Source: a virus
DNA: 64,000 nucleotides
Reading direction: 5' to 3' (one strand)
IMG/VR virus record: IMGVR_UViG_3300047444_000617
Span: 1 to 64,000 of that record
Positions within the stretch are counted from its first letter, which is position 1. Each line of letters begins with the position of its first letter. The position numbers were made by a program, and so were the translations under genes. The notes beneath the pieces are model-generated. The model saw only the letters and a program-made list of their open reading frames with translations. It was not told the DNA's origin and made no database searches. Positions 46,609-54,338 of this stretch are shown piece after piece.

Positions 46609-47466
46609 TCAGGCGGCGATGCCCGTGCGCTGGCCGCCGATGGCCTTGTTGCTGCCCAGACGGGCGGAGCGGGCAGCGTCGTCACCGGCGGAGCGCGCGC
46701 TGTAACTGGTCGACGACGTCGGCTTGTAGCCCTTCCAAGAACCCCTGGCGGTGGAGTGCTCGGTGTAGTAGCCGTTGATCTCCGCCTTCTTGTCCATCAG
46801 GACCAGCTCGGCGGACACCTTGACCTCCTGGGCGGTGCCGTCGGCCGCCTCCTCGTGGATGGTGACGGTGGAGTTCTTGGCCGCCTTCAGTGCCTCCTCG
46901 CGGGCCTCGCGCAGCCGGTAGGCGATGCGCTGGGTGAAGGAGTCGTAGAAGTTGGCGCGGGCGGTGCGTCCGTCCACCGGCCGCTCCTCGTAATCCGTGT
47001 AGACGTCGCCCCAGTAGTCGCGCTTCTTCACCGCGCGGCTGACCGTCTCCTTCTTGTACTCGCCCTTCTTCAGCCACGCGGTGGCGGCCTCGGTCATCTG
47101 GAAGAGCAGGGAGGCGTACAGCACCTCGACGACCTCGATGTCGGAGGGCATGCCGAACGCGATGACGTAGGTGGAGTTCTGGGCGATGTTGATCGTCAGG
47201 TCGTTGTTGCGTGAGACGGCGTGGAAGAGGTTGACGAGCCGGGCGTTGTTGTTCTTGCGGACCTGCCCGATGGTGATCGTCTTGTGGGTAGGCTGCTCGC
47301 GCTGCTCCTTCTTCGCCGTGTGGCGCCGGGCAACGGCCAGGTCGATGCTGGTCTGCGTGGCGAGGGCCTGCGCCTTCCTCATGGCCGCGTCGGCTTCCTC
47401 GGGGGTGCCCGCGTTCTCGGCCTGGTTGAGGATCTTGGCCAGCTTGTCGAGCATGCGGTCGCTCAT
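46609..47466 (-). CDS. DUF2786-domain protein
   Basis: 285 residues from ATG 47466, behind an exact leader. The N-terminal 45 residues (LDKLAKILNQAENAGTPEEA, MRKAQALATQTSID) are a DUF2786 domain, common in bacteria and actinophages. The remainder is helical, with a Ser/Gly/Arg-rich tail. Function unknown. Confidence 0.78.
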   Translation of the reverse strand: MSDRMLDKLAKILNQAENAGTPEEADAAMRKAQALATQTSIDLAVARRHTAKKEQREQPTHKTITIGQVRKNNNARLVNLFHAVSRNNDLTINIAQNSTYVIAFGMPSDIEVVEVLYASLLFQMTEAATAWLKKGEYKKETVSRAVKKRDYWGDVYTDYEERPVDGRTARANFYDSFTQRIAYRLREAREEALKAAKNSTVTIHEEAADGTAQEVKVSAELVLMDKKAEINGYYTEHSTARGSWKGYKPTSSTSYSARSAGDDAARSARLGSNKAIGGQRTGIAA

Positions 47467-47474
47467 TGGGTGCT

Positions 47475-47489
47475 CCTCCTGGTGTGGGG
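47475..47489 (-). promoter_or_regulatory. Start-associated leader CCCCACACCAGGAGG
   Basis: Exact copy, 8 bases before the ATG at 47466. The preceding gene ends only 18 bases further upstream. Confidence 0.78.
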
Positions 47490-47506
47490 GCTTAGTGGTG
47501 AGTGGA

Positions 47507-47941
47507 TCAGGCTTCGACGTGCTCGTGGATGTCGAGCAGGTTCTCCGGGAGGGTCTCGGTGTACTTCACCCTCGGCGCACCCTTCCTGGCGTCGTCCCAG
47601 TTGCTGGAAGCGGTGGAGAACGACCTGCGCTCGAAGAGGGTCACCAGGCGCTCGCGGAGGACTTTGGTGCCCGCCGCGCCCTCGTTGCGACTGACGAGTT
47701 TCTGGGCCTCGTAGTAGTCCATGTGGCGGGCCAGCTCGGCGATGACGTCCACCCGGTTCATGGCCTGCACGCGAGCCCGGTAGCCCGGGGCCTTCTCGGT
47801 CTGCATGTCCTTGAGGGCGTTGCGTACTGCGCGCGTGTGGGCGTTGCCGAGCTGCTGCTGCGTGCGCTTGCCCTGCTCGGTTCGGATGACCCGCTCTTCG
47901 CCACATACGCGGATCGTGGTCTCGCGGTAGTTCCTGTCCAC
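47507..47941 (-). CDS. Hypothetical protein
   Basis: 144 residues from ATG 47941, behind an exact leader and promoter. Charged and helical, with TQQQLGNAHTRAVRNALKDM. Function unknown. Confidence 0.65.
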   Translation of the reverse strand: MDRNYRETTIRVCGEERVIRTEQGKRTQQQLGNAHTRAVRNALKDMQTEKAPGYRARVQAMNRVDVIAELARHMDYYEAQKLVSRNEGAAGTKVLRERLVTLFERRSFSTASSNWDDARKGAPRVKYTETLPENLLDIHEHVEA

Positions 47942-47951
47942 GGGGACCGCT

Positions 47952-48019
47952 CCTCCTGGTGTGGGGGCTGGCTGATGAGGACGAATCTACGGGTCACTCT
48001 TACCGATTGTCAAGCGGTA
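47952..48019 (-). promoter_or_regulatory. Leader and promoter of the 47507 gene
   Basis: Leader (47952-47966), -10 TAGATT (47984-47989), 18-base spacer, -35 TTGACA (48008-48013), with TACCG (48001-48005) and CGGTA (48015-48019) forming a small inverted repeat around the -35. Confidence 0.78.
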
Positions 48020-48027
48020 TCGCCAAA

Positions 48028-48363
48028 TTACTTTCTGGGCTGTCCACCGCTGGGGATGCTGATCACGCGCTTGCCCCGGCGGTGGTCGAACCGCATCTCC
48101 TTGGCCCGGTCGGCAGCGATCTCGTCGTAGATCTCGTTCACCGCCTTGACGGCGTCATTGATGGTGGTGAACGGCCCGCCGGTGCGCTCGGTCAGCCGAG
48201 GGGTGTGCAGGTCGAAGTACCAGCCGACGTCCTCGGCCGTGATGTCATCCTCGGTGGGGTTCTCGACGACCTGGTCGGCAGTGACGCGCCAGATGGCCCC
48301 GAGGCGCCCGAACTCATCGGTGGGGTAGATGATGCCTTCGCCGCCGACCTTGAGGGTGAGCAT
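48028..48363 (-). CDS. Hypothetical protein
   Basis: 111 residues from ATG 48363 (CAGGAGAAC upstream). Alpha/beta, ending in a basic tail. Its Leu-His-Thr uses CTG CAC ACC. Function unknown. Confidence 0.64.
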   Translation of the reverse strand: MLTLKVGGEGIIYPTDEFGRLGAIWRVTADQVVENPTEDDITAEDVGWYFDLHTPRLTERTGGPFTTINDAVKAVNEIYDEIAADRAKEMRFDHRRGKRVISIPSGGQPRK

Positions 48364-48405
48364 GGGGTGTTCTCCTGTCCAGAGGGTGGTAAGCGGTACT
48401 TGCGG

Positions 48406-48618
48406 TCAGCCGTGGTGCTTCAGTGCGTCCATGGCGGCCTGGGCGTCCTTGAACGCGCTGTTTCGGATGGTCTTGATGACCTCCCACACGAAGAGGTCGT
48501 CGGGGTCGACGGGGAACATATCGTCGGTGACTGCCTTATCCCGCAGGCCCGCATTGATCAGGCGCGCGACGGCGTTGCGCAGCCGGGCCTCGCGGTTCGG
48601 ATCCATGGGTGCGGTCAT
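48406..48618 (-). CDS. Small helical hypothetical protein
   Basis: 70 residues from ATG 48618 (AAAGG seven bases upstream); ATG 48633, which overlaps the previous stop, is an alternative. It has REARLRNAVARLINAGLRDK. Function unknown. Confidence 0.6.
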   Translation of the reverse strand: MTAPMDPNREARLRNAVARLINAGLRDKAVTDDMFPVDPDDLFVWEVIKTIRNSAFKDAQAAMDALKHHG

Positions 48619-48629
48619 GGTGCGGCCTT

Positions 48630-49148
48630 TCATATGTTGGCGAGGGCGCCGAACGAGACACCGTGGCGGGTGAAGGAGTCGGTCAGTAGCAGACCGATCT
48701 CCGGCCCCATGACCTCGCGCACCATGTGCAGGAAGGTGCTGGCGAACACGGCGTCGTGATGCTCTCCGCGCGGCGCGAGGTGGTGGCTCAACTCGTGCAG
48801 GATTACCAGTTCCCGCATAGCCCAGGATGACTCACCCGGCTTGTGGTCGGGGATGGCGAACACCTGGCCCAGCGACTCGTAGTGGGCGAACCGGTCGCCC
48901 TTGCGCTGGCGGACGCGGACAGGCAGGACAGTGCGCTCCGGCCAGGTACTGCGGACCCAGTTCAGGGCCAGCACGGCGTCGATGTAGCGCTGGATGCTGT
49001 CCAGGTCGCCGAACTTGCGCTCCCGGGGAACGAGGAGGCTGGATCCGTAGAAGTCGAAGGTGGGGACGTCGACACCGGCGAGGGAGTCGAGCGTGCGGCG
49101 GACCATCTTCTCGGCCTCGTAGACCTTGGACTTCTGGTTGTCGCGCAC
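48630..49148 (-). CDS. Zincin-like metallohydrolase (HExxH)
   Basis: 172 residues from GTG 49148. The motif LVILHELSHHLAPRGEHHDAV carries HELSH at 118-122 and a downstream His, the zinc site of gluzincin/metzincin-like enzymes, as in the small actinobacterial family TIGR04338. Intracellular, as there is no signal peptide. Probably a peptidase or metal-dependent hydrolase of unknown substrate. Confidence 0.78.
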   Translation of the reverse strand: MRDNQKSKVYEAEKMVRRTLDSLAGVDVPTFDFYGSSLLVPRERKFGDLDSIQRYIDAVLALNWVRSTWPERTVLPVRVRQRKGDRFAHYESLGQVFAIPDHKPGESSWAMRELVILHELSHHLAPRGEHHDAVFASTFLHMVREVMGPEIGLLLTDSFTRHGVSFGALANI

Positions 49149-49150
49149 CG

Positions 49151-49501
49151 TCAGGACTCCTTGCCAGTGAGAGCAAAGATGACCTTGCGCTTGGCCTCGG
49201 CGTAACCGAGCTTGAAGCCCTGCTCCTTGGCCGCGTTGACCAGGTTCTCGGTGTGGGAGCGGGCGCCGCGCTCGGAGGTGCCACTACCCATGATCAGGAC
49301 GATGTTGTCGGAGATCTCGTACTCCAGTGGACGGCGAGGGTGCTCGATGACGGGGCCCTTGTCGCGGCCCGCGTTGTAGATGCCGTCCAGGGCGCGGCGC
49401 AGGTCGTCAATGTTCAGGTCCGCTCCCTGGCCGACCAGCTCGATGACGGCCGCGTACTTCTTCTCAAGGGCAAGGTAGTCGCGGACGCTGTTATCGGTCA
49501 T
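49151..49501 (-). CDS. Hypothetical protein
   Basis: 116 residues from ATG 49501, behind an exact leader and promoter; it ends 2 bases before the metallohydrolase start. Contains EYEISDNIVLIMGSGTSERG. Function unknown. Confidence 0.64.
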   Translation of the reverse strand: MTDNSVRDYLALEKKYAAVIELVGQGADLNIDDLRRALDGIYNAGRDKGPVIEHPRRPLEYEISDNIVLIMGSGTSERGARSHTENLVNAAKEQGFKLGYAEAKRKVIFALTGKES

Positions 49502-49509
49502 GGTGTGCT

Positions 49510-49582
49510 CCTCCTGGTGTGGGGGCTGGTCTTGGTGACGAGAGATACGGTACTCAGGAATCGGTAGCTGTCAAGCCGTATC
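49510..49582 (-). promoter_or_regulatory. Leader and promoter of the 49151 gene
   Basis: Leader (49510-49524), -10 TACCGT (49547-49552), 16-base spacer, -35 TTGACA (49569-49574), bracketed by GATACGG (49544-49550) and CCGTATC (49576-49582). Right-most exact copy of the leader. Confidence 0.75.
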
Positions 49583-49592
49583 CCAAAGAGAC

Positions 49593-49626
49593 AGGCCGCG
49601 AGCCGCTGACATGCGACTCACGGCCT
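49593..49626 (-). terminator. Hairpin terminator after the secreted protein gene
   Basis: AGGCCGCGAGCCGC pairs with GCGACTCACGGCCT (11 of 14), just past the stop at 49644. Confidence 0.6.
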
Positions 49627-49643
49627 GGGGGAGGCTGCAGGAA

Positions 49644-50033
49644 TTACTTCGTGGCGGTCGGAGTTACGTCCGTCGTGTCCTTCGGGCACGGAATGGTCAC
49701 GTGCGCGGAGTGGGTGTACTTGAGTCCGTTCACGACCGCGTAAGGCGTGTCCGTGGATGTGGGCGCCGGGGACGGACCGACCACGAAAGTCACCTTGCAC
49801 AATCCGCCGGGATTCTGCGTCGCAGGTGCCTTTACGTACTTGATGACCGTGCGCGTAGGTTCCGGCGAGACGTCCGAAGAGAAATCCGATACGGATCTGG
49901 TGGTCTCCTGTACAGAAATTCCGATATGAAGTCCGCCAGAAGTCTGGTTCGGAATGCTAGCGATTCCGACTGCGGGAATGGCGACGAGAACTGCTGCGGC
50001 TGCTGCGGCCTTCAGGCCGTGGGGTATGGGCAT
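49644..50033 (-). CDS. Secreted protein
   Basis: 129 residues from ATG 50033. A signal peptide (GLKAAAAAAVLVAIPAVGIA) precedes a Thr/Ser/Pro-rich domain with two Cys (GGLCKVTF, TIPCPKD). Possibly surface-exposed; function unknown. Contains CTT CAT ATC. Confidence 0.68.
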   Translation of the reverse strand: MPIPHGLKAAAAAAVLVAIPAVGIASIPNQTSGGLHIGISVQETTRSVSDFSSDVSPEPTRTVIKYVKAPATQNPGGLCKVTFVVGPSPAPTSTDTPYAVVNGLKYTHSAHVTIPCPKDTTDVTPTATK

Positions 50034-50083
50034 AATCCGACTCCAATATCCTGCGGAAGAGTGAGAGGTACCTGCGGTATTTT

Positions 50084-50239
50084 CTACCCGCCGAGAAGCA
50101 CCGTACCGAAGCCGTCGCAGTGCACGCAGTCGGCCCTGTCGCGGTCCTCCCCCGTGCCGTGGCACCGCTTGCACTCGACCTCGACGTCAGCGTCCTCGTC
50201 GCTGTCGGCGGAAGACACTGCATTCACGTACGTGCTCAT
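50084..50239 (-). CDS. Small DnaJ-type zinc-finger protein
   Basis: 51 residues from ATG 50239. CKRCHGTGEDRDRADCVHCDG shows the CxxCxGxG pairs of a DnaJ zinc finger, after an acidic N-terminus. Such micro-proteins are frequent in phages and may chaperone or bind partners. It is 9 bases from the stop of the 50249 gene. Confidence 0.68.
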   Translation of the reverse strand: MSTYVNAVSSADSDEDADVEVECKRCHGTGEDRDRADCVHCDGFGTVLLGG

Positions 50240-50248
50240 GAGAAGTAC

Positions 50249-51790
50249 TTACTCTCCCTGTTCGTTGAAGAAAGTTGGTACATCGACGACCTCAGCGTCG
50301 ATGAATCCGCTCGACTGCTCGATCATCCGGTCCGCTGACATCGGACGGTCGAGCGTTGTCATCTGCTCCCCCGCGTCCCGCCCGAAGATCCGGCTGATCA
50401 TCCCCGCCTGGGCGCCGTTCCCCTTGGCTTCCAGTTTCACGGAGAAGCCCTCCTGCTCCAGTTCGGTCTTGACCTTGACCAGTTTCTGAAGCCGGTCGAT
50501 CTCGCCGGACAGGTTCGGATCCGCGTATCCGCCGGTCATGTCCTCGACCATCTTCATGAAGAGCACCCGCTGCGCCTGCATCTCGATGAGCGAGTTCTGC
50601 AGCGACTGCATCTGCTGCTTGCTCTTCACCTGTACCGGGATGTCGTACGCGCAGTTGCTGTGCTGGTCGTACGCCGGGCACTTCGAGGACAGGAAGCAGG
50701 AGGAGCACTGCCGCATGGACTGGCTGCGCACCGTGACCAGGGGGACGTCACGTTCCTTGTTGAGCCCGTCCTCGGGGTCGGTGTAGGTCTCCTTCTCCTG
50801 CACCAGGCCGATGACCGGCAAGTTGGTACGCGGCCGGTCCTTCCTGGGCATGGGAGTTGATACGCCGTTGAGCGGTTCGGAGTCCGCCGTACCAACTTCA
50901 CCCCCCTGCAATTGAGCGAAACCGGAAAGTAGCCCGGAGGGGGAGGTAGTAACTGCTTCGGGTGAGTTCGGGCGGTGCTGCTCGATGGAGGCCGCCAACT
51001 GCTGCCACGACCAGATGGTGAAGCGCAGGACCTCGTCGTTGTCGCCGTCCTCGATCTTGTCGGCGTCGAAGCCCGCTTCTATGAATAGCGTGCGGTGCCT
51101 CTTTCGTGCCTGCTCCTTGTACTTCTTCGGGTAGCGCTTCAATTCCCGGCCGGTCCACACAATGGTGTCCCCGTATTGGCTGGGGGAAAGCCAGGAGGTC
51201 GACGCCACGCTGTCCCAGGTGACGGCTGCCATTTCCGCTGGCTTCGTCATGGCGACGCCGTGGAGCAGCGTGCCGTATTTCCTGGTGATCTCGTTGAGGA
51301 CCGGTGTGAGATTCCGTCCGTCGAGATCCGTCTGGGTAACTCCGACGCGCTTGTATCGCTGGGCGAGGCGGTCGAGTTCTTCGACTCCCCATTCCGCGTG
51401 CCATATGGGAAGGAATTTGTCTTCCGGGATGTCCTCCCAGAAGTCCTCCCGCATTGCGGCTATCCATTCGCGTCCGAGAACGACCGCGTCGAACTCGGAC
51501 ACCATATGAAGCGAGTCGATGTTCTGCTGGACGAACGCCATGTAGTGCGCGGCGATTTCCTTCAGTTCAGCGACGGAGTACTTGTCGTCCTCGGCCTTGT
51601 TCACCGTGTAGGCGCCGGAGTCCAGGAACACCTTCTGGTTGGGCAGGTAGTGGTCCTGGATCAGCCAGGGCCTGGAGAACTTGGTGCGTCGCCGCAGCCC
51701 CATGTACGACAAGGAGACGTTCTCCACGCCTTCCTCGGCCAGCATCTTCCGCCAGCCTGGAATCTCAGAGCCTCCCAGAAAGAGGTGCAC
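50249..51790 (-). CDS. TGT/DpdA-like protein with C-terminal Cys cluster
   Basis: 513 residues from ATG 51790. The N-terminal part (about 1-270) reads as a TIM-barrel of the tRNA-guanine transglycosylase/DpdA type: HLFLGGSEIP, VSLSYMGLRRR, VFLDSGAYTVNK (candidate nucleophile Asp57) and RVGVTQTDLDGRNLTPVL. DpdA enzymes insert 7-deazaguanines into phage DNA. After a Ser/Pro linker, residues about 370-513 hold QCSSCFLSSKCPAYDQHSNC, a likely metal centre, then long helices. No 7-deazaguanine synthesis genes are seen in this window, so the substrate is open. Confidence 0.6.
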   Translation of the reverse strand: MHLFLGGSEIPGWRKMLAEEGVENVSLSYMGLRRRTKFSRPWLIQDHYLPNQKVFLDSGAYTVNKAEDDKYSVAELKEIAAHYMAFVQQNIDSLHMVSEFDAVVLGREWIAAMREDFWEDIPEDKFLPIWHAEWGVEELDRLAQRYKRVGVTQTDLDGRNLTPVLNEITRKYGTLLHGVAMTKPAEMAAVTWDSVASTSWLSPSQYGDTIVWTGRELKRYPKKYKEQARKRHRTLFIEAGFDADKIEDGDNDEVLRFTIWSWQQLAASIEQHRPNSPEAVTTSPSGLLSGFAQLQGGEVGTADSEPLNGVSTPMPRKDRPRTNLPVIGLVQEKETYTDPEDGLNKERDVPLVTVRSQSMRQCSSCFLSSKCPAYDQHSNCAYDIPVQVKSKQQMQSLQNSLIEMQAQRVLFMKMVEDMTGGYADPNLSGEIDRLQKLVKVKTELEQEGFSVKLEAKGNGAQAGMISRIFGRDAGEQMTTLDRPMSADRMIEQSSGFIDAEVVDVPTFFNEQGE

Positions 51791-51853
51791 GGTTGGTTTC
51801 TCCGAATCTTGTTCGTTGGTCCGGCAAGCCTATCCATTCAAGGCCTTTGCCTA

Positions 51854-52534
51854 TTACTTCTTGAGCGGCTTGACGGCGCTCGCGGGGAACAGGCCGGGCT
51901 GGGTGACGCGCGGCTTGCGGGCGGCCGTCGACTTCGGCTTGACCGCCTTGGGGCCCTCGCTGGCGGCCAGACCGAACTGCTGTGGGGCGCGGACCTGGCT
52001 CGGGCCGAACAGACCCTTCTGCACGGCGCGCTGCGGCGCCTTGGGAGCAGCCGGTGCCGGAGCCGACGGCTTGGCGGGGGCGGAGTACGGCTTGTCGAAC
52101 TCGCGCAGGTCCTGCACCTGCGAGGGGTGCGGGGCGGCCATCGGTGCGCTGGTGTGGGTGCTCGGCCGGTTGAAGGCGTTGTGGAAGTCCTCCCACGCGC
52201 CGCCCGACGGCTTGCTCTGCGCCTGGATGGAGTCCATCCGGGCGTTGAAAGTATGAAGGAGGTCGGAGGCTGCGGCGCTGTGCTTGGCCTGCCAGGTGTC
52301 GGCGGAGCGGCTGAACGACTTGCCGACCTTCTGCACGTCGCCGCTGGGGGTCGAGGAGGGGGCCTGGGTGGGCGCCGGGGAACCCTTCGGGCCCGGTCGG
52401 CGGCTGGGGGTCCTGGCAGGGTTCTCCAGGGCGCTCAGGCGGTCCTCGACGGAGCGCTTGCCGTGGAACTGCAGCGGGTGCAGGTAGCGGTCGCGGAACT
52501 GGGTGGCTATGGAGTGGAAAGCGAAGGCGCTCAT
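51854..52534 (-). CDS. Pro/Ala-rich, probably disordered protein
   Basis: 226 residues from ATG 52534. Low-complexity Pro/Ala/Ser/Lys with short conserved islands (SFSRSADTWQAKHSAAASDL, QKGLFGPSQV, QPGLFPASAV). A linker or virion-internal protein is plausible. Overlaps the membrane gene by 4 bases. Confidence 0.64.
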   Translation of the reverse strand: MSAFAFHSIATQFRDRYLHPLQFHGKRSVEDRLSALENPARTPSRRPGPKGSPAPTQAPSSTPSGDVQKVGKSFSRSADTWQAKHSAAASDLLHTFNARMDSIQAQSKPSGGAWEDFHNAFNRPSTHTSAPMAAPHPSQVQDLREFDKPYSAPAKPSAPAPAAPKAPQRAVQKGLFGPSQVRAPQQFGLAASEGPKAVKPKSTAARKPRVTQPGLFPASAVKPLKK

Positions 52535-52830
52535 GGTCGGGTGTCCCTCCGGACGAAGTAGAGGTAGCGGTGTCCGGCCAGGAAGGAGGCGAGGAAACCG
52601 ACGTTGATCAGTGACCGCGCCGAGGTGGCTGAGGTCAGGAAGACCGCCGTGAAGGCGACGACGTTGGCGCTGTAGACGAACAAGGTGGCGGCCAGCCACT
52701 TCTCCGCCCGGCCCAGCCGGTACCAGACGGGGAGGTTCGCGCGCAGCAGCAGTGCCGCGAAGGACGCGCCGGTCAGGACGGCGAGGATGCGTGCGATGGC
52801 GATGACGACGAGGTATCCGTAGGTGCTCAA
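52531..52830 (-). CDS. Multi-pass membrane protein
   Basis: 99 residues from TTG 52830 (GGAGATCC upstream; TTGA overlap). Three or four hydrophobic segments (YLVVIAIARILAVLTGASFA, WLAATLFVYSANVVAFTAVF, INVGFLASFLAG). Could be a holin-like or structural membrane protein. Confidence 0.65.
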   Translation of the reverse strand: MSTYGYLVVIAIARILAVLTGASFAALLLRANLPVWYRLGRAEKWLAATLFVYSANVVAFTAVFLTSATSARSLINVGFLASFLAGHRYLYFVRRDTRP

Positions 52831-53321
52831 AGGATCTCCATGTGTGGGCGCTGGTCTTCTTCGCGCAGTGCTTGCTGACGCTCCACCTCCTCGCGCAGTA
52901 CCGACCAGGGGGTGACGGTTTCCTTGTAGTCGGGCCGGAACCTGGGGGATGCGTAGTTGGGGTGGAGGTAGTTCAGGACCGCTACGCCGTGGGCCATCAC
53001 GTGCGCGGCGATGGTGGGGTCCGGCTCGATCAGCAGCTCGACGCTGCACCCGGCCTGGCGGAGACGGGAGATCTGCTGCATCCGGCGCTCTCCGGGGTCT
53101 TCGGGGTCGCGGAGTTTCGCAGGGGTGATGTAGGGGTGCTTGTTGAAGCCGTTGACCCGCAGCCAGTAGTTGACCGGCTCGATGTCGGTGTCGTCGGTGA
53201 TCAGGGCGACCTTGTAGGTCTCCATCAGGCCCCAGTACAGGCGCTGGCCCTGGTGGATGACGGCCTGTCCGACCTCCTTGGCCAGTACCCCCTCGACGAC
53301 AATGGCGACGGTGGCGGTCAC
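52827..53321 (-). CDS. HAD/Rossmann-like hypothetical protein
   Basis: 164 residues from GTG 53321 (GTGA overlap). It begins VAIVVEGVLAKEV where HAD enzymes have DxDGV, then VALITDDTDIEPVNYW and VLNYLHPNY. If HAD-like, the nucleophile Asp is replaced by Glu, so it may bind rather than cleave. Co-translated with a nucleotidyltransferase-like gene. Confidence 0.55.
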   Translation of the reverse strand: MTATVAIVVEGVLAKEVGQAVIHQGQRLYWGLMETYKVALITDDTDIEPVNYWLRVNGFNKHPYITPAKLRDPEDPGERRMQQISRLRQAGCSVELLIEPDPTIAAHVMAHGVAVLNYLHPNYASPRFRPDYKETVTPWSVLREEVERQQALREEDQRPHMEIL

Positions 53322-54313
53322 TGGCCACCCCGGTAGGGGGTGTTCCACAGGGCGGCCTTGGCAAGGGCGGTGGCTGCGTCCTCCAGGGGAGCGCCGTACA
53401 GGTCGATCTCCTGGGCGCTGCGGGCTTCGACGTCCATGCTGGCCAGCGTGTCCAGGGCCTGTACGGTCCCGGCCTCCTTGTGCGACTGCCACCGGAAGTT
53501 GGCGTAGTCGCCGTATCCCTCGCCGGTGGCGGTGAACGCCGCGCGTCGGCCGAGGTGTATGTCGTCGAACATGGCCTTGGCCTGCTGTACGACGATCTTC
53601 TGCGAGGACAGGGCGTTCTTCCAGCCCGGGGAGTTGTGGGTGAACGTGGCCGCCTGGGAGCGCAGCCGCTTGTACCGCTCGACCATGCGCCGCACGTCGA
53701 GGCGTTCGGCCTCGATGGCGTCCCGCCATTCCTTCGGGTACAGGCTGCGCGGGTCGTCCGGCAGCTCGGGCGGCCGGATGTCCCAGCGGTTGGCAGTGAG
53801 GTTGTAGGCGGCATAGGGGTGGATCGCCGCGATCGAGGACGCCGTGGTGCCGGGGTTGAGGTAGTAGGTGACCTCGTACGTCTGGCCGTGGAAGTCTGTT
53901 TGGGCGGTGTGGGGCCAGAGGTTCTTCTTGAGGTCGGAGTTGAGCAGGTCTGCGAATTCGCTCTCCGGCATCCCCTGGTAGGCCGGATTGGCCTGGCAGA
54001 ACTTCGGGTAGTCGACGCCGAAGAGAACGTCGAGATCACCGTTTCCGCGATCTCCGGCCCACTGGTAGGAGATGCCGGATCCGGCCAGCCACACTCCGAG
54101 CCAGGAATTGCGCGCTCTGTACCGGGTGTCGAGGAATCCGCTCAGCACGCCGAGTATGTGGTCGCGGACGTCGGGCTTGATCTGCTGCCCGTTGAAGATG
54201 TGCGGGTCCAGTCCGTGCTGGGGTGCGCTGAAATACCCGGAGGCGCCCGTATGAATGTCGGGCTGCTCTCTCTGGGCCACCGCGCGATTGAGATAGAACT
54301 CGTATCCGGCCAT
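53318..54313 (-). CDS. Nucleotidyltransferase-like protein
   Basis: 331 residues from ATG 54313. WLAGSGISYQWAGDRGNGDL, then DVLF, gives Gly-Ser-Gly (78-80) followed by Asp93 and Asp95, the pol-beta-type site. The C-terminal two thirds is helical and charged. A second, unrelated-looking nucleotidyltransferase beside the one at 27820. Target unknown; tRNA or protein nucleotidylation are possible. Confidence 0.65.
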   Translation of the reverse strand: MAGYEFYLNRAVAQREQPDIHTGASGYFSAPQHGLDPHIFNGQQIKPDVRDHILGVLSGFLDTRYRARNSWLGVWLAGSGISYQWAGDRGNGDLDVLFGVDYPKFCQANPAYQGMPESEFADLLNSDLKKNLWPHTAQTDFHGQTYEVTYYLNPGTTASSIAAIHPYAAYNLTANRWDIRPPELPDDPRSLYPKEWRDAIEAERLDVRRMVERYKRLRSQAATFTHNSPGWKNALSSQKIVVQQAKAMFDDIHLGRRAAFTATGEGYGDYANFRWQSHKEAGTVQALDTLASMDVEARSAQEIDLYGAPLEDAATALAKAALWNTPYRGGQ

Positions 54314-54338
54314 GACAACGATTCTAGCCGGAAATGGT

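Larger units (their letters stand above)
19212..49552. repeat. Dispersed intergenic word TACCGTATC / GATACGGTA
   Basis: Found at 19212, 19285, 21545, 21794, 27689 (reverse) and 49544 (reverse), and as AACCGTATC at 36938. All lie in gaps between genes, mostly over or near promoters. Candidate binding site of a phage regulator. Confidence 0.5.
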
